Assembly: GCF_000949135.2 (NCBI RefSeq)
Contig: NZ_JTAN02000003.1
Coordinates: 62,001-126,000 of the forward strand
Reading direction: 5' to 3'
Length of the DNA: 64,000 nt
Source: Burkholderia sp. USMB20
Lineage (GTDB): Bacteria > Pseudomonadota > Gammaproteobacteria > Burkholderiales > Burkholderiaceae
Shown: one piece after another, positions 16,603 to 26,450 of the stretch
Numbering within the stretch: position 1 is the first letter of the stretch
How the letters are laid out: each line of letters starts with the position of its first letter
Program-made: the position numbers and the translations under genes
The notes under the pieces: generated by a model
What the model was told of the DNA's origin: nothing
The model's database searches: none
The model's input: the letters and a program-made list of their open reading frames with translations, nothing else

Positions 16603-18077
16603 ACGCCTCGATCATCATCATCGCGGCGTTCGCCGTGTTCGCGCTCGCGATCGGCGTGATGGCGCGGCGCGGCCGCAAGCTCACGCTCGAACAGTGGGCG
16701 GTCGGCGGGCGCGGCTTCGGCTCGCTGCTCACGTTCCTGCTGATGGCCGGCGAGGCGTTCTCGACGTTCTCGTTCCTCGGCGCGAGCGGCTGGACCTACA
16801 GCAAGGGCGTGCCCGCGTTCTACATCCTGTCGTACGGCTGCCTCGCGTTCGTGATCGGCTACTGGATGCTGCCCGCGGTGTGGCGCTACGCAAAGGCGCG
16901 CGGGCTCGTGTCGTTCGCCGACTACTTCGCGTCGAAGTACGACAGCCGCGCAATCGGCGTGCTTGTGTCGGTCGTGGCCGTGTTCGCGATGGTGTCGCTG
17001 CTGATGATCCAGCTGCGCGGCCTCGGCGTGATCGTGTCCGAGATGTCGTACGGGCTGATTCCGCAAGCGGCCGCGATCTGGATCGCCGCGACGCTGATGG
17101 CCGTGTACATGGTCGTGTCGGGCATCCACGGTTCGGCGAGCATCGCGATCTTCAAGGACGTGCTGATCCTCGCGATCGCGATCTTCCTCGGCCTGTACCT
17201 GCCGATGCACTACTACGGCGGCCTCGGCGAGATGTTCGCGAAGATCGACGCCGCGCATCCCGAACTGCTGCGCATGCCCGAGCACGGCTTCAACCTGAGC
17301 TGGTACAACTCGACGATCCTGCTCACGTCGCTCGGCTATTACCTGTATCCGCACGGCTTCACCGCGATCTACGTCGCGAAGGACGAACGCGCGCTGCGCC
17401 GCAACGTGATCCTGATGCCGCTGTACCAGGTGCTGATCGCGTTCCTGTTCCTCGTCGGCTTCGCGGCCGTGATGACGGTGCACGGGCTCGAAGGCGCGCA
17501 GACCGATCTCGCGCTGCTGCGTCTCGTGAAGCAGACGTTCCCCGCGTGGTTCGTCGGCATCGTCGGCGGCACGGGCCTCCTGACCGCGCTGGTGCCGGGC
17601 TCGCTGATCATGCTGAACGCCTCTACGACGATCGCGCGCAACATCTACCGCGAAGGCTTCGCGCCGAACGCGACCGACCGCGAGGTGACGCGCGTCGCGC
17701 GGATCGCGTTGCCGATCTTCACGCTGGTGGTCGTCTACTTCGTGCTGCGCGGCGGCGCGACCTTCGTCACGCTCGCGATCTTCTCGTCGAGCCTGCTCAC
17801 GCAGCTCGTGCCGATGCTCGCGTCGAGCTTCCTGAAGCGGCCGTTCGGCACGCGGGAAGGCGCGTTCGCGGGGATCGTCGCCGGTGCGATCGTGATCGCG
17901 CTGACGAACTACTACGGCGTGACGCTCGCGTCGCTGTTCCCCGGCGCATCGAGCACGCTGACGTCGATCAACCCCGGGCTCGTCGCACTCGCGGTGAACG
18001 CGGTGGTGTTCATCGCGATCAGCGCGGCGCAGCGCAAGCTGAAGGCGCGCGTGGCCGCGCCGGCCCGCTCCGCGTGA
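16599..18077 (+). CDS. Sodium:solute symporter (SSS family)
   Basis: A 492-residue, roughly 13-helix secondary transporter. The early FLLMAGEAFSTFSFLGASG segment and RGLVSFADYFASKYDS match the SSS family; LTALVPGSLIMLNASTTIARN carries the conserved sodium-site region. It is translationally coupled to the DUF3311 gene by an ATGA overlap and follows the porin, forming an outer- and inner-membrane uptake route. Substrates of close relatives are monocarboxylates, amino acids or pantothenate, and I cannot choose among them. Confidence 0.9.
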   Translation: MNASIIIIAAFAVFALAIGVMARRGRKLTLEQWAVGGRGFGSLLTFLLMAGEAFSTFSFLGASGWTYSKGVPAFYILSYGCLAFVIGYWMLPAVWRYAKARGLVSFADYFASKYDSRAIGVLVSVVAVFAMVSLLMIQLRGLGVIVSEMSYGLIPQAAAIWIAATLMAVYMVVSGIHGSASIAIFKDVLILAIAIFLGLYLPMHYYGGLGEMFAKIDAAHPELLRMPEHGFNLSWYNSTILLTSLGYYLYPHGFTAIYVAKDERALRRNVILMPLYQVLIAFLFLVGFAAVMTVHGLEGAQTDLALLRLVKQTFPAWFVGIVGGTGLLTALVPGSLIMLNASTTIARNIYREGFAPNATDREVTRVARIALPIFTLVVVYFVLRGGATFVTLAIFSSSLLTQLVPMLASSFLKRPFGTREGAFAGIVAGAIVIALTNYYGVTLASLFPGASSTLTSINPGLVALAVNAVVFIAISAAQRKLKARVAAPARSA

Positions 18078-18102
18078 CGACCCGATCGGCGTGCCGCTGA
18101 TG

Positions 18103-18132
18103 AACCGCCGGGCGACCGCCAGGCGGTTTTTT
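18103..18132 (+). terminator. Rho-independent terminator after the symporter
   Basis: A 7-bp stem (AACCGCC/GGCGGTT) with a 12-base loop runs into six consecutive T residues. It separates the porin-symporter unit from the amidohydrolase gene. Confidence 0.8.
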
Positions 18133-18180
18133 CGTGCGGCGGCGCCCGGCCCCTTCTAACTACAACAGGACACCGAAACG

Positions 18181-19665
18181 ATGACGACCGAGAACAAGGC
18201 CGACGACCAGGCCGACGACCGGCGCGAAGCGATCGACACCCTGATCGCGAACGGCTGCGTGATCACGATGGACCCGCAGCGGCGCGTGATCGAGAACGGC
18301 GCGGTTGCCGTGAGGGGCGATCGCATCGTCGCCGTCGGCGATACCGCCGAATTGCAGGCGCGCTTCCGTGCCGCGCGCACGATCGACGCACGCCGCAAGG
18401 CCGTGCTGCCGGGCCTGATCGATGCGCATGCGCACGCGGGCCACGCGATGCTGCGCACGATCGGCGGCGCGGACGGCGATGCGTGGTCGGCCGCGGCCGA
18501 GACGATCTACACGCGTGCATCCGACGAGGCGTTCTGGGAAACCGAATCGCATCTCGCGGCGCTCGAACGGCTGAAGGCCGGCGTGACGACGGGCGTGTCG
18601 CTGCTCGGCGGCGGCAACTCGATCATGCGCGTCGACGATCCCGTCTACGCGCGGCGTCATTGCGATGCCGTGGTGCGCACCGGCACGCGCTCGATCGTCG
18701 CCGCCGGCCCGTCGCGCCCGCCCGCGCCGCGTGCATACACGCGCCACGCGCCGGACGGCAGCGACACGCGCGACATCGATTTCGACACGATGTACGACGT
18801 GTGCGAACGCATCGTCGACGAATGCCACGGCGACGCCGACGGTCGAATCCGGATCGCGATCACGCTGCCGGTGTACGGGCCCGAGCACGACCCGGAGCTC
18901 GTGCAGTACGAGCGGGATTTCCGCGATCAGGCCGCACGCTACGGCGCGCTTGCGCGCGAGCGCGGCCTGACGTTCACGCAGGACGGGCACCGCGCCGGCA
19001 CGCTCGCGTTCGCGCATCGCGAGCTCGGACTGCTCGGCCCGACGTCGTTCATGTCGCACAGCATCGACCTGACCGACGCCGACATCGCCGCGTGCGTGGA
19101 AACCGGCACCGCGATCGTCCACAACCCGAGCGCGATCATGTCGATCATCGGCCGCTGCCCGGTGCCCGAGCTGATCGATGCGGGCGTGACGGTCGCGATC
19201 GCGTCGGACGGCGCGGCGCCCGATCGCGGCTACGACATGTTCCGTCACATGTGGCAGTGCATGCACTACCATCGCCGCCATTTCCGCGACCCCGACGTGC
19301 TGCCGCACGGCAAGGTGCTGGAGATGGTGACGATCGACGCGGCGAAGGCGCTGTCGCTCGATCACGAGATCGGCTCGCTCGAAGCCGGCAAGCTCGCCGA
19401 CCTCATCCTCGTCGACCTGTTCCGCCCGCACATGATGCCGATGAACATGCCGGTGTATCGCGTCACGTGTTTCGCGAACGCGGCCGACGTGTGCATGACG
19501 ATGGTCGGCGGCCGCGTGCTGATGGAGGATCGGCGCGTGCTGTCGGTCGACGAGAACGCGATTCTCGAGCGCGTGATGGAAGTCGCGGAGACGATGATCG
19601 AGCGCAGCGGGTTGCGTCGCCTGCTCGACGAACCGAAGACGCTGTGGGGGCGCAGCCGCTACTGA
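18181..19665 (+). CDS. Amidohydrolase family protein (cytosine/SAH-deaminase or chlorohydrolase-like)
   Basis: A 494-residue metal-dependent hydrolase of the TRZ/ATZ (SsnA, SAH deaminase) branch. Metal ligands are visible as HAHAGHA near residue 83, a His in TQDGHRAG, FMSHSIDL, and the Asp in AIASDGAAPD; the C-terminal composite domain (GSLEAGKLADLILVDL) is typical. It would deaminate or dechlorinate a ring compound. It is flanked by terminators on both sides and so is transcribed alone, although it lies just after a porin/symporter unit that might feed it. Confidence 0.88.
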   Translation: MTTENKADDQADDRREAIDTLIANGCVITMDPQRRVIENGAVAVRGDRIVAVGDTAELQARFRAARTIDARRKAVLPGLIDAHAHAGHAMLRTIGGADGDAWSAAAETIYTRASDEAFWETESHLAALERLKAGVTTGVSLLGGGNSIMRVDDPVYARRHCDAVVRTGTRSIVAAGPSRPPAPRAYTRHAPDGSDTRDIDFDTMYDVCERIVDECHGDADGRIRIAITLPVYGPEHDPELVQYERDFRDQAARYGALARERGLTFTQDGHRAGTLAFAHRELGLLGPTSFMSHSIDLTDADIAACVETGTAIVHNPSAIMSIIGRCPVPELIDAGVTVAIASDGAAPDRGYDMFRHMWQCMHYHRRHFRDPDVLPHGKVLEMVTIDAAKALSLDHEIGSLEAGKLADLILVDLFRPHMMPMNMPVYRVTCFANAADVCMTMVGGRVLMEDRRVLSVDENAILERVMEVAETMIERSGLRRLLDEPKTLWGRSRY

Positions 19666-19710
19666 ACGATGCCGCGCGGGCCGGCATTTGCGCGGTGCGA
19701 TGTCGGCGAG

Positions 19711-19738
19711 GCCGGTCCTTTCGGGGCCGGCTTTTTTT
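19711..19738 (+). terminator. Rho-independent terminator after the amidohydrolase
   Basis: An 8-bp stem with one G-U pair (GCCGGTCC / GGGCCGGC) is followed directly by seven T residues. Confidence 0.82.
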
Positions 19739-19796
19739 CTGGTTTCGCCGCCGACGGACATGCTAGGATTTCTCTCAAACAACTTCGGAGACAGCT

Positions 19797-20180
19797 ATGC
19801 CGTTCATCTGCGAAAACGTTGAATGTCGTGCCGTGCTGGCGCGCGGGCAGGTCAAGTCTCGCCAGGATGATGCGGGATGGTGCTTCTACTGCCCGGACTG
19901 CAAGGCCAGGAACGAGTTGATGGCGATCGGCACGGCCGATGGCTCCGTCGAGCTGGTTCAGCCGGAGCGGGCGAGCCCGCCGCACAAGGTCGTCGCGACG
20001 GCCCGGCCACTGGACGACGGTAAATACGCGGCGCAGTTGCGCGTTCAGCGGGCGCTGGCGGTGAGGGGAACCTACGCGGCCGAAGAGCACTGGGAGCAGC
20101 TCGGTGTATTCCCCGATGCGCAGGAGGCTGTCGAGCATGCGAAGTCGTTCGCAACCGACCTGCTGGAGCGGGCGGTCTAG
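19797..20180 (+). CDS. Uncharacterised protein with N-terminal cysteine cluster
   Basis: A 127-residue cytosolic protein that I cannot assign. Cysteines at positions 5, 10, 29, 32 and 35 (with CFYCPDC) look like a small zinc ribbon. The C-terminal half (residues ~75-120) is a mixed alpha/beta stretch with TYAAEEHWEQLGVF. The ATG follows GGAG at 19787-19790, and a TAGGAT -10-like hexamer sits 30 bases upstream. It is isolated between a terminator and the convergent chemoreceptor gene. Confidence 0.75.
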   Translation: MPFICENVECRAVLARGQVKSRQDDAGWCFYCPDCKARNELMAIGTADGSVELVQPERASPPHKVVATARPLDDGKYAAQLRVQRALAVRGTYAAEEHWEQLGVFPDAQEAVEHAKSFATDLLERAV

Positions 20181-20219
20181 TCACACACGGCACACCGCAC
20201 ACCGGCGATCCACCTGTTT

Positions 20220-20260
20220 CCCGTCACGACACCGGGCTGCGGCCCGGGTGGCGTGACGGG
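20220..20260. terminator. Long hairpin between convergent genes (bidirectional terminator candidate)
   Basis: An almost perfect inverted repeat (CCCGTCACG ... CGTGACGGG, extended inward by CACC/GGTG and GGGC/GCCC with single mismatches). It sits between the ends of two convergent genes. There is no T-run. Confidence 0.6.
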
Positions 20261-20287
20261 CCGGCCAGCCCGCCACGGGCCGTTACA

Positions 20288-21850
20288 TCACGCCGCCGCC
20301 GCTTCTCGCAGACGGAATTGCGCGACGGCATCGCTGAGCCGCGCGCCCTGATCCTCGAGCGACAGCGCCGCGGCGGCCGCTTCCTCGACCAGCGCGGCAT
20401 TGCGCTGCATCGTCTGCTCCATCTGGATGACCGCGGCATTCACCTGCTCGATGCCGGCGGACTGCTCGTCGAAGGCGATGCTCGTTTCGCCCATGATCGC
20501 ATTCACGCGCTCGACCGCGACGACGAGCTCGGTCATCGCCGACCCGGCGAGTGCGACGAGGCCGCTGCCGTCTTCGACGCGCTGCGCGGAATTGCCGATG
20601 AGTTCGCGAATCTCCTTCGCCGCCGATGCGCAGCGCTGTGCGAGCCCGCGCACCTCGGTCGCGACGACGGCGAAACCGCGCCCCTGTTCGCCCGCGCGCG
20701 CCGCTTCGACGGCGGCGTTCAACGCGAGGATGTTGGTCTGGAATGCGATGCTTTCGATCACGCCGACGATGCCGGAAATCCGCGCGGAGCTGTGCGAGAT
20801 CGCCGACATCGTCTCGACGACGCGCTGCATCGCGTCTCCGCCTTTTGCCGCGATGCCGGCCGCACCCTCGGCGTAAGTGCGCGCATCGCGTGCGTTGTCC
20901 GCGTTCTGGCGTACGGTTGCCGTCAGCTGCTCCACGCTCGCCGCGGCTTGCTGCAGCGAGACGGACTGCTGCTCGGTGCGCGCGGACAGGTCGACGTTGC
21001 CGCTCGCGATCGTGCGCACGTCGCCGACGATCGTCTCGGTGCTCGCGCGCACCTGGCTCACGGTTTCGACGAGGCCGTCCTGCATGCGCTTCAATGCACT
21101 CAACAGATACGCCATTTCGTTTTCGCCCGGAATGACGACCGCGCCGGTCAGGTCGCCTTTCGAGATCCTGTCGAAATGCGCGACGGCGAGATGGATCGGC
21201 GCGATGATCGCCTTCGCGAGCACGCGCTGCGCCAGGAAGCCGACGACCAGCGCGAAGGCGGCGACCGCCGCCATGGCCCACACGATCCGGTGGAAGCGTT
21301 CCCCGGCCGCGTCGTAGCGCGCCTTCTGGCGCGCGACCTGGAACGATTCGAGCGCATCGATCGCTTCCTGGTAGGCAGTGAAGAGGGCCGGCGGCGCGGT
21401 GCGGTGCGTGTCGAGGAAGTCGAAGGCGTTGTCGTGGTCGAGTTGCGACATCGCTTTCAGGAAAACCTGATCGAGCAAGGTGCGACGGCGCTGCTGCAGC
21501 GTATCGAACAAGGCCTGCTCGTCGGCATCGCGCGCATGCAGCCGCGAGTACGCGTCCAGTTCGTCGTCGCTCTGCTTGAGGAGCGTGTGGAGCTGCGCGA
21601 TTTCCGCCTTCGCGGGCTGGCCGGCGCTGATGATCTGCGCGACGTCGCTGACGCGTTCGCGCAGCACGAGCATGCGCTCCGAGCTGGTTTTCAGGTGCAG
21701 CAGCGACGCGGTGTCGTCGCGGTACATCGCTTCGAGCGAGCCGTTGCCGGCGTAGAGCGCGGCGATGCACGCGCCGACGACGAGTACGAGCAGCGCCGTA
21801 TAACCGGCGACGGTCGCGACGAGGCCGCCGCGGATGGTGAGTTTTCGCAT
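20288..21850 (-). CDS. Methyl-accepting chemotaxis protein
   Basis: A 520-residue chemoreceptor. One N-terminal membrane helix (about residues 10-33) is followed by a periplasmic four-helix-bundle domain, a second helix near residues 190-212, a HAMP domain to ~265, and the signalling domain with the conserved hairpin tip [19 protein letters not shown] and [15 protein letters not shown]. There is no C-terminal NWETF-type pentapeptide for CheR/CheB tethering. It stands alone, without other che genes. The ligand is unknown. Confidence 0.93.
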   Translation of the reverse strand: MRKLTIRGGLVATVAGYTALLVLVVGACIAALYAGNGSLEAMYRDDTASLLHLKTSSERMLVLRERVSDVAQIISAGQPAKAEIAQLHTLLKQSDDELDAYSRLHARDADEQALFDTLQQRRRTLLDQVFLKAMSQLDHDNAFDFLDTHRTAPPALFTAYQEAIDALESFQVARQKARYDAAGERFHRIVWAMAAVAAFALVVGFLAQRVLAKAIIAPIHLAVAHFDRISKGDLTGAVVIPGENEMAYLLSALKRMQDGLVETVSQVRASTETIVGDVRTIASGNVDLSARTEQQSVSLQQAAASVEQLTATVRQNADNARDARTYAEGAAGIAAKGGDAMQRVVETMSAISHSSARISGIVGVIESIAFQTNILALNAAVEAARAGEQGRGFAVVATEVRGLAQRCASAAKEIRELIGNSAQRVEDGSGLVALAGSAMTELVVAVERVNAIMGETSIAFDEQSAGIEQVNAAVIQMEQTMQRNAALVEEAAAAALSLEDQGARLSDAVAQFRLREAAAA

Positions 21851-22285
21851 GACGTTCCCTTGCCGGCGGCCCGACGGGCGGCCGACGGCGGATATGGATT
21901 CCGGATCACGAACGACGACGGGCGCCGCGTTGCAAGGCGGGGCGCCGGGACTGCGAACGGGTTAACGGCGGGCCGGGCGAGGGGGTTTTATCTGCACGCG
22001 ACGCGAATCTGAATGATTGCGACAGCGGGGGACGGAGGGTGGATGCGCGCGCGTGAAGCGCGCCGCGCCGATCGTCGAGGCCACGTCGCATGCGCCGCTC
22101 GGGATGCACGCGAATTGTCCGTGGCCCCGGCCATCTGCTAGTTGCCATCACCCAGTCGCGACCGGATCTCGGCGATCGACAGATCGCGCTGATGCGTGGC
22201 GAACTGCCGGGTATAGCCCTACGGATCCCCGGCCATCGCTCGCCTGTCGCCGTATCGCGTGTCGGCCGTCGCCTCCACGCGGCCG
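21851..22285. other. Intergenic region between chemoreceptor and phosphoesterase genes
   Basis: About 435 bases holding the promoter region of the chemoreceptor and the 3' flank of the phosphoesterase gene, both read leftward. Codon bias does not support any coding frame here, and I see no convincing hairpin or repeat. Confidence 0.5.
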
Positions 22286-23785
22286 TCAGCCTTCGGTTCT
22301 GAATCCCAGTGCCGCAGCCTTCGCGCGCAACTCGGCGAAGCGGTCGACCGCCGGATTGGTTGCGGGATTGGCCGCCGGATTGGCCGCCATTTGCGACGGA
22401 TCCACGCCGGTAACCGAACCGGGCGACGAGGGCGCGCTTGTCCCCGGACAGGTTCCGCCGAACGGACCTTGCGGGACCGTGAACGCCGGCGCGTCCGTGC
22501 GCGGCGCGTCGTTGAAATCGAGCGCGTAAGCGAGATTGAAGGTCGCCGGATCGCTGCCGCGCACGCCGAGCGGCTTCAACCCGAAACGCCATTGCAGCAG
22601 CGCGTGAATCGAGCTCGGGTCGAACGGGTAGCGCGTCACCGCGCCTGCCCGAACGCGCGGGCCGAGCAGGGCGAGCGGCACGCGAAAGCCGAGCTTGCCG
22701 TCGTTGCCGAGCGCGAGCTCGTTGTTGCTGATTGGCCGGATCGGCGGCACCGCGTGCTCGAGAAACCCGCCCCACTCGTCATATACGACGATCATCAGCG
22801 TGCGGTTCCAGGTGGGACTCGTGCGCAGCGCGTCGTACACCTGGTTGAGAAATGCCTGCCCGTCGCGGATGTCCGCATGCGGATGGTCGTCCGCGGACGC
22901 ACCTTGCAGCTCGCCCGCGAAAACCGGGTCGACCATGCAGAACGGCGGCAGCGTTCCCGCCGCCGCGCTCGACAGGAAATCCGCGAACACATGCGAGATG
23001 CCGAGATAGCGCGTGCCATACAGCGCGGTGAACGGCACGTCGTGGTAGTAGTAACTGCAACCGATGCCGGCGTCGCTCAGGTTGTCCCAGATCGTGCGCA
23101 GCGACGAATTGTCGGGGGTATCGGTGAGGCGGTCGGTGGCGCCGCTGTGCAGGTAGAGGCGATTCGGAAACGTATTGGTCAGCACGCCGCTGAAGTAGAA
23201 GTCGCCGATGGTGTAGCTGCTTGCCGCCGCGCTGAAGAACGGCAGGTCGGCCGACGTGTAATAGCCGATGGGCAGCAGGTCGCCCTGGGTCAGGCTCGTC
23301 CCGGGCGTCAGGAGCCAGCCGTTCATCTCGCCCGAAGCCAGTTGCGTGCGCGCACCCTGGTAGGTGTGGTTCGGGTCGTGGTACGCGCATGCCTGATAGC
23401 CGTAGGCGGGATTGGCCGACAGCGGAAACGGTGCGTTGGTCCCGCCGAACGCGTCCCTGAACTGCCGATTGGCGGGCATCCCCTCGGCACCCGGCACCCA
23501 GCTCATGAAATGGTCGAACGATCGATTTTCCATCGTGACCAGCACGATGTGGTCGATGCCGGAACTCGCCGGATCGGGCAACGCCGGCCGCGGCAGGCTG
23601 TAGCGATTGCCGCCGTTCGGCGACGGCGTGTCGCCGATCGATGGGGCGCGCGCATTGCCGTCCACGGCCGATATGCCGTCCCCTCCGCCGCCGCAACCCG
23701 GCAGTGCGACACTGCCGGCCACCGCGGCAACGCCGGCGAGAAAGCGGCGGCGATCGTAGCGGCGATATGCATTCGTCTCGTCCAT
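22286..23785 (-). CDS. Exported phosphoesterase (acid phosphatase AcpA / phospholipase C superfamily)
   Basis: A 499-residue protein of the phosphoesterase family PF04185. The Tat signal is DRRRFLAGVAAVAG, directly followed by a lipobox-like ALPGC at about residues 28-32, so it may be a Tat-exported lipoprotein. Catalytic-region motifs are TMENRSFDHFMSW, HPHADIRDGQ and VVYDEWGGFLEH. The C-terminus has a short Asn-Pro-Ala repeat (NPAANPATNPAVD). The start is MDETNAY with GAAGGAGA upstream. It is likely a periplasmic or surface phosphatase/phospholipase; the exact substrate is not determinable. Confidence 0.85.
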   Translation of the reverse strand: MDETNAYRRYDRRRFLAGVAAVAGSVALPGCGGGGDGISAVDGNARAPSIGDTPSPNGGNRYSLPRPALPDPASSGIDHIVLVTMENRSFDHFMSWVPGAEGMPANRQFRDAFGGTNAPFPLSANPAYGYQACAYHDPNHTYQGARTQLASGEMNGWLLTPGTSLTQGDLLPIGYYTSADLPFFSAAASSYTIGDFYFSGVLTNTFPNRLYLHSGATDRLTDTPDNSSLRTIWDNLSDAGIGCSYYYHDVPFTALYGTRYLGISHVFADFLSSAAAGTLPPFCMVDPVFAGELQGASADDHPHADIRDGQAFLNQVYDALRTSPTWNRTLMIVVYDEWGGFLEHAVPPIRPISNNELALGNDGKLGFRVPLALLGPRVRAGAVTRYPFDPSSIHALLQWRFGLKPLGVRGSDPATFNLAYALDFNDAPRTDAPAFTVPQGPFGGTCPGTSAPSSPGSVTGVDPSQMAANPAANPATNPAVDRFAELRAKAAALGFRTEG

Positions 23786-24026
23786 GACAACGTCTCCTTC
23801 GTTATTAAATGCGGCGCTGGCCAGCCGATCACGCATCGCGGCAGCCGCGAAGCGACGCGCGCTCGCCGTTCGAACAGGCGAGCGGGCGCAAGGCGCAAGC
23901 TTCGTGCCTGTCGCTGAACAGGTGGCACTTCGTCGGTGATTGCGAATAGCGAAGCCGCCGTCAGACGATGGGTCGATGCCATTGCACCGGGCGTGGGTCG
24001 AAAGGAGTTGACGAACCGGTTCCGGA

Positions 24027-24068
24027 AAAGAAGAAAGGGGCGTCGCACTCGCATGCGCCGCCCCCTTT
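24027..24068 (-). terminator. Rho-independent terminator after the orphan binding-protein gene
   Basis: On the minus strand AAAGGGGGCG pairs with CGCCCCTTT (one bulge) and runs into a T-rich tract (TTTCTTCTTTT). It starts about 30 bases after the stop of the gene at 24098-24868. Confidence 0.72.
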
Positions 24069-24097
24069 GAGCCACCGGCCGCAACCGGCCGTGTCCG

Positions 24098-24868
24098 TCA
24101 GTTGTAGATATCGAACGAGAAATACTTCTTCGCGATCCGCTGATACGTGCCGTCCTGGATCAGGCTGGCGAGCGCCTGGTTGATCTGCGTGCGCAGCGCG
24201 TCGTCGTCCTTGCGCACGCCGATCGCCGAACCGACGCCGAGCGTCTTCGGATCATGCAGCGGCGGCCCCGCGAACGCGAAGTTCGCGCCCTTCGCGGTCT
24301 TCAGGAAGCCGAGATCGGCCTGTACCGATGATTGCAGCGACGCGTCGAGACGACCGGAAATCAAATCCTGATAGACGAGGTCCTGCGTCTGGTACGTGCG
24401 CACGATCACGCCCTTCGGTTCCCAGTACGTGCGCGCATAGGTCTCCTGCGTCGACCCCTGTTCGACGCCGACGCTCTTGCCGGCCAGCGACTCGGCCGTC
24501 GGCTGCAGGTTCGCGCCGCGTCGCGCGACGAGGCGCGGCGGCACGTTGTTGATCTTGTCGGTGAACGCGATCTGCGCGAGGCGCTTCTCGGTCACGCTCA
24601 TCGACGACAGCACGCCGTCGAACTTGCGCGCCTTCAGCGCCGGGATCATCCCGTCGAAGGCGTTCTCGACCCACACGCAGCGCACCTTCATGCGTTCGCA
24701 GATCGCGTTGCCGAGATCGATGTCGAAGCCGACGAGCGTGCCGTCGGGTGCGAGCGATTCGAACGGCGCGTAGCTGGGATCGACGCCGAGGCGCAGGACG
24801 GCCGGGTCTTTCGCGGCGGTGGCGCCGGCCGTCAGCGCGAGCGCGACGGCGATGACGAGCTTTTTCAT
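24098..24868 (-). CDS. Amino-acid ABC transporter substrate-binding protein (ArgT/HisJ type)
   Basis: A 256-residue periplasmic binding protein of SBP family 3. The signal peptide ends ...GATAAKDP, and the mature start VLRLGVDPSYAPFESL with DIDLGNAICERM and GMIPALKARKFDGVLSSMSVT is diagnostic of polar or basic amino-acid receptors. No permease or ATPase gene is adjacent, and a terminator follows it, so it is an orphan receptor that must use a transporter encoded elsewhere. Confidence 0.92.
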   Translation of the reverse strand: MKKLVIAVALALTAGATAAKDPAVLRLGVDPSYAPFESLAPDGTLVGFDIDLGNAICERMKVRCVWVENAFDGMIPALKARKFDGVLSSMSVTEKRLAQIAFTDKINNVPPRLVARRGANLQPTAESLAGKSVGVEQGSTQETYARTYWEPKGVIVRTYQTQDLVYQDLISGRLDASLQSSVQADLGFLKTAKGANFAFAGPPLHDPKTLGVGSAIGVRKDDDALRTQINQALASLIQDGTYQRIAKKYFSFDIYN

Positions 24869-24932
24869 GATTGTCTCCTTACCGATTGATGTCGTTCTGG
24901 GGTGAAGCGAATGGCGGCCGATGGGCGTGACG

Positions 24933-24956
24933 GCCCGCGCCCGGCCATGCGCGGGC
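24933..24956. terminator. GC-rich hairpin after the CynX-like MFS gene
   Basis: A perfect 8-bp inverted repeat (GCCCGCGC/GCGCGGGC, 8-base loop) lies 62 bases beyond the stop of the leftward MFS gene. No T-run follows, so termination is only inferred. Confidence 0.4.
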
Positions 24957-25018
24957 GGCTGGACGAGCGCCGCAAGCGGCCGGCGATCGTCCGGATCAGG
25001 GAATCCGGTGGTGCGGTG

Positions 25019-26248
25019 TCAGCGCGCGGCGCCGGTGACGCGCGCCATGCTGCGCCGGTAGCCGGCGGGCGAGAACGTGGCGTTCAGCGCGGCCATCGAC
25101 GCGATCACGCCGAGATGCATCCACCACGCGATCGCGAAACCGCCGCCGGCGTCGCGCAGCCAGCCGATCAACCACGGGCTCGCGGCGACGGTCAGGAAGC
25201 CGACGCCCTGCACGAACGCGGCGAGCGCACCCGCGAGCCGCGCATCGGGCAGGTGGTCGAGCGTGACGATCAGGCTCATCGAGAAGAAGCCGCCGAGCCC
25301 GATGCCGACGCTCGCGACCCACACCCACGGCGCGAGCGCGGGCATCGTCGCGAAGCCGGCGAAGCCGGCCGTCTGCAGCGCGAGCGTGAGCCACAGCACC
25401 GGGCGGCGATCGTGCGAACGTTTCGCGAACATCGGCATCGCGAGCGCGCCGGCCGCCTGGAACAGCGCCATCCACGCGAGCAGGTTGCCGCTCGCCTGCG
25501 GGTTCATGCCGACGCTGCGATAAAACGCGGGCAGCCACGCGACCAGGCTCGCATAGCCGCTGTTGCTGAGGCCGAAGAACAGCGCGAGTTGCCATGCGCG
25601 CGGAATGCGTACGAACGCGGCGACGGGCGCCGATGCCGCCGCCGCATGCAGCGCGTCGCGCGGCGCCTTCGCGCGCCACAGCGCGAGCGTGACGAGCGCG
25701 GGCACGGCCCACACGGCGAGCGACAGATGCCAGCCGCCGTGCGCGGCGAGCCACGGACTCGCGACCGCGCCGAACGCACCGCCGCCGACCAGCGCGGCCG
25801 AATAGAGGCCCATCGCGAGCGGCAGCCGGTCGACGAACCAGCGCTTGGCGAGGCCCGGCGCGAGCGACTGCACCACGGCGACGCCCGCACCCGCGACGAT
25901 TGCCGTGACGGCCAGTCCGGTGCTGCCGTCGCTCCACAGGCGCGCGGTACAACCCGCGGCGATCAACGCCAGCGCGGCGAGCAGCGCGCGCTGCTCGCCG
26001 ACGCGCCGCGCGAGCCCGACGCCGATGCTGGCGACGACACCCATCAGCACGAACGGCAGCGTGGTCAGCAGCGCCGCCGCGCGGAAACCGAGGCCCGTGT
26101 CGGCACGCACGAGGTCGAGCACGGGGCCGAACGCGGTCAGGAACGGACGCAGGTTGAGCCCGGCCAGCACCAGCAGCGCGAGCGCGCCATAGGACACGGA
26201 AGCCGCATGCGGGCGGGAAACGGCTTGCGCGGTGCCGGGGTCGGTCAT
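25019..26248 (-). CDS. MFS transporter, CynX/NimT-like
   Basis: A 409-residue, 12-helix transporter. The N-terminal LAGLNLRPFLTAFGPVLDLV and the later LDHLPDARLAGALAAFVQGVGF are typical of the CynX/YeaN (cyanate or 2-nitroimidazole) group. I start at MTDPGTAQ, because the 39-residue upstream extension is unlike the family. It stands between an orphan binding protein and a flavoprotein gene without evident operon structure. Confidence 0.88.
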   Translation of the reverse strand: MTDPGTAQAVSRPHAASVSYGALALLVLAGLNLRPFLTAFGPVLDLVRADTGLGFRAAALLTTLPFVLMGVVASIGVGLARRVGEQRALLAALALIAAGCTARLWSDGSTGLAVTAIVAGAGVAVVQSLAPGLAKRWFVDRLPLAMGLYSAALVGGGAFGAVASPWLAAHGGWHLSLAVWAVPALVTLALWRAKAPRDALHAAAASAPVAAFVRIPRAWQLALFFGLSNSGYASLVAWLPAFYRSVGMNPQASGNLLAWMALFQAAGALAMPMFAKRSHDRRPVLWLTLALQTAGFAGFATMPALAPWVWVASVGIGLGGFFSMSLIVTLDHLPDARLAGALAAFVQGVGFLTVAASPWLIGWLRDAGGGFAIAWWMHLGVIASMAALNATFSPAGYRRSMARVTGAAR

Positions 26249-26413
26249 CGGAATGCTCCAGAGGGGGCCGGTGGCCCTGTGATGCGATGCCGAAAGGGTA
26301 AAGGCGCGCTCGTCCAGGTGAAAATTAAATATTCGACTGGCGATCAGTGCGGTTTGCAATGGCACGGCGCCGCGTGACGGGGCCGGATGGGCAAGGTGCA
26401 GCGCGCGTGCATG

Positions 26414-26438
26414 ACGGGCGCGCAGGATGCACGCCCGT
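26414..26438. terminator. Hairpin between the MFS promoter and the flavoprotein stop
   Basis: ACGGGCG and CGCCCGT, 11 bases apart, form a 7-bp stem 13 bases beyond the stop of the leftward flavoprotein gene. There is no clear T-run. Confidence 0.4.
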
Positions 26439-26450
26439 TTCCGCGATCCT

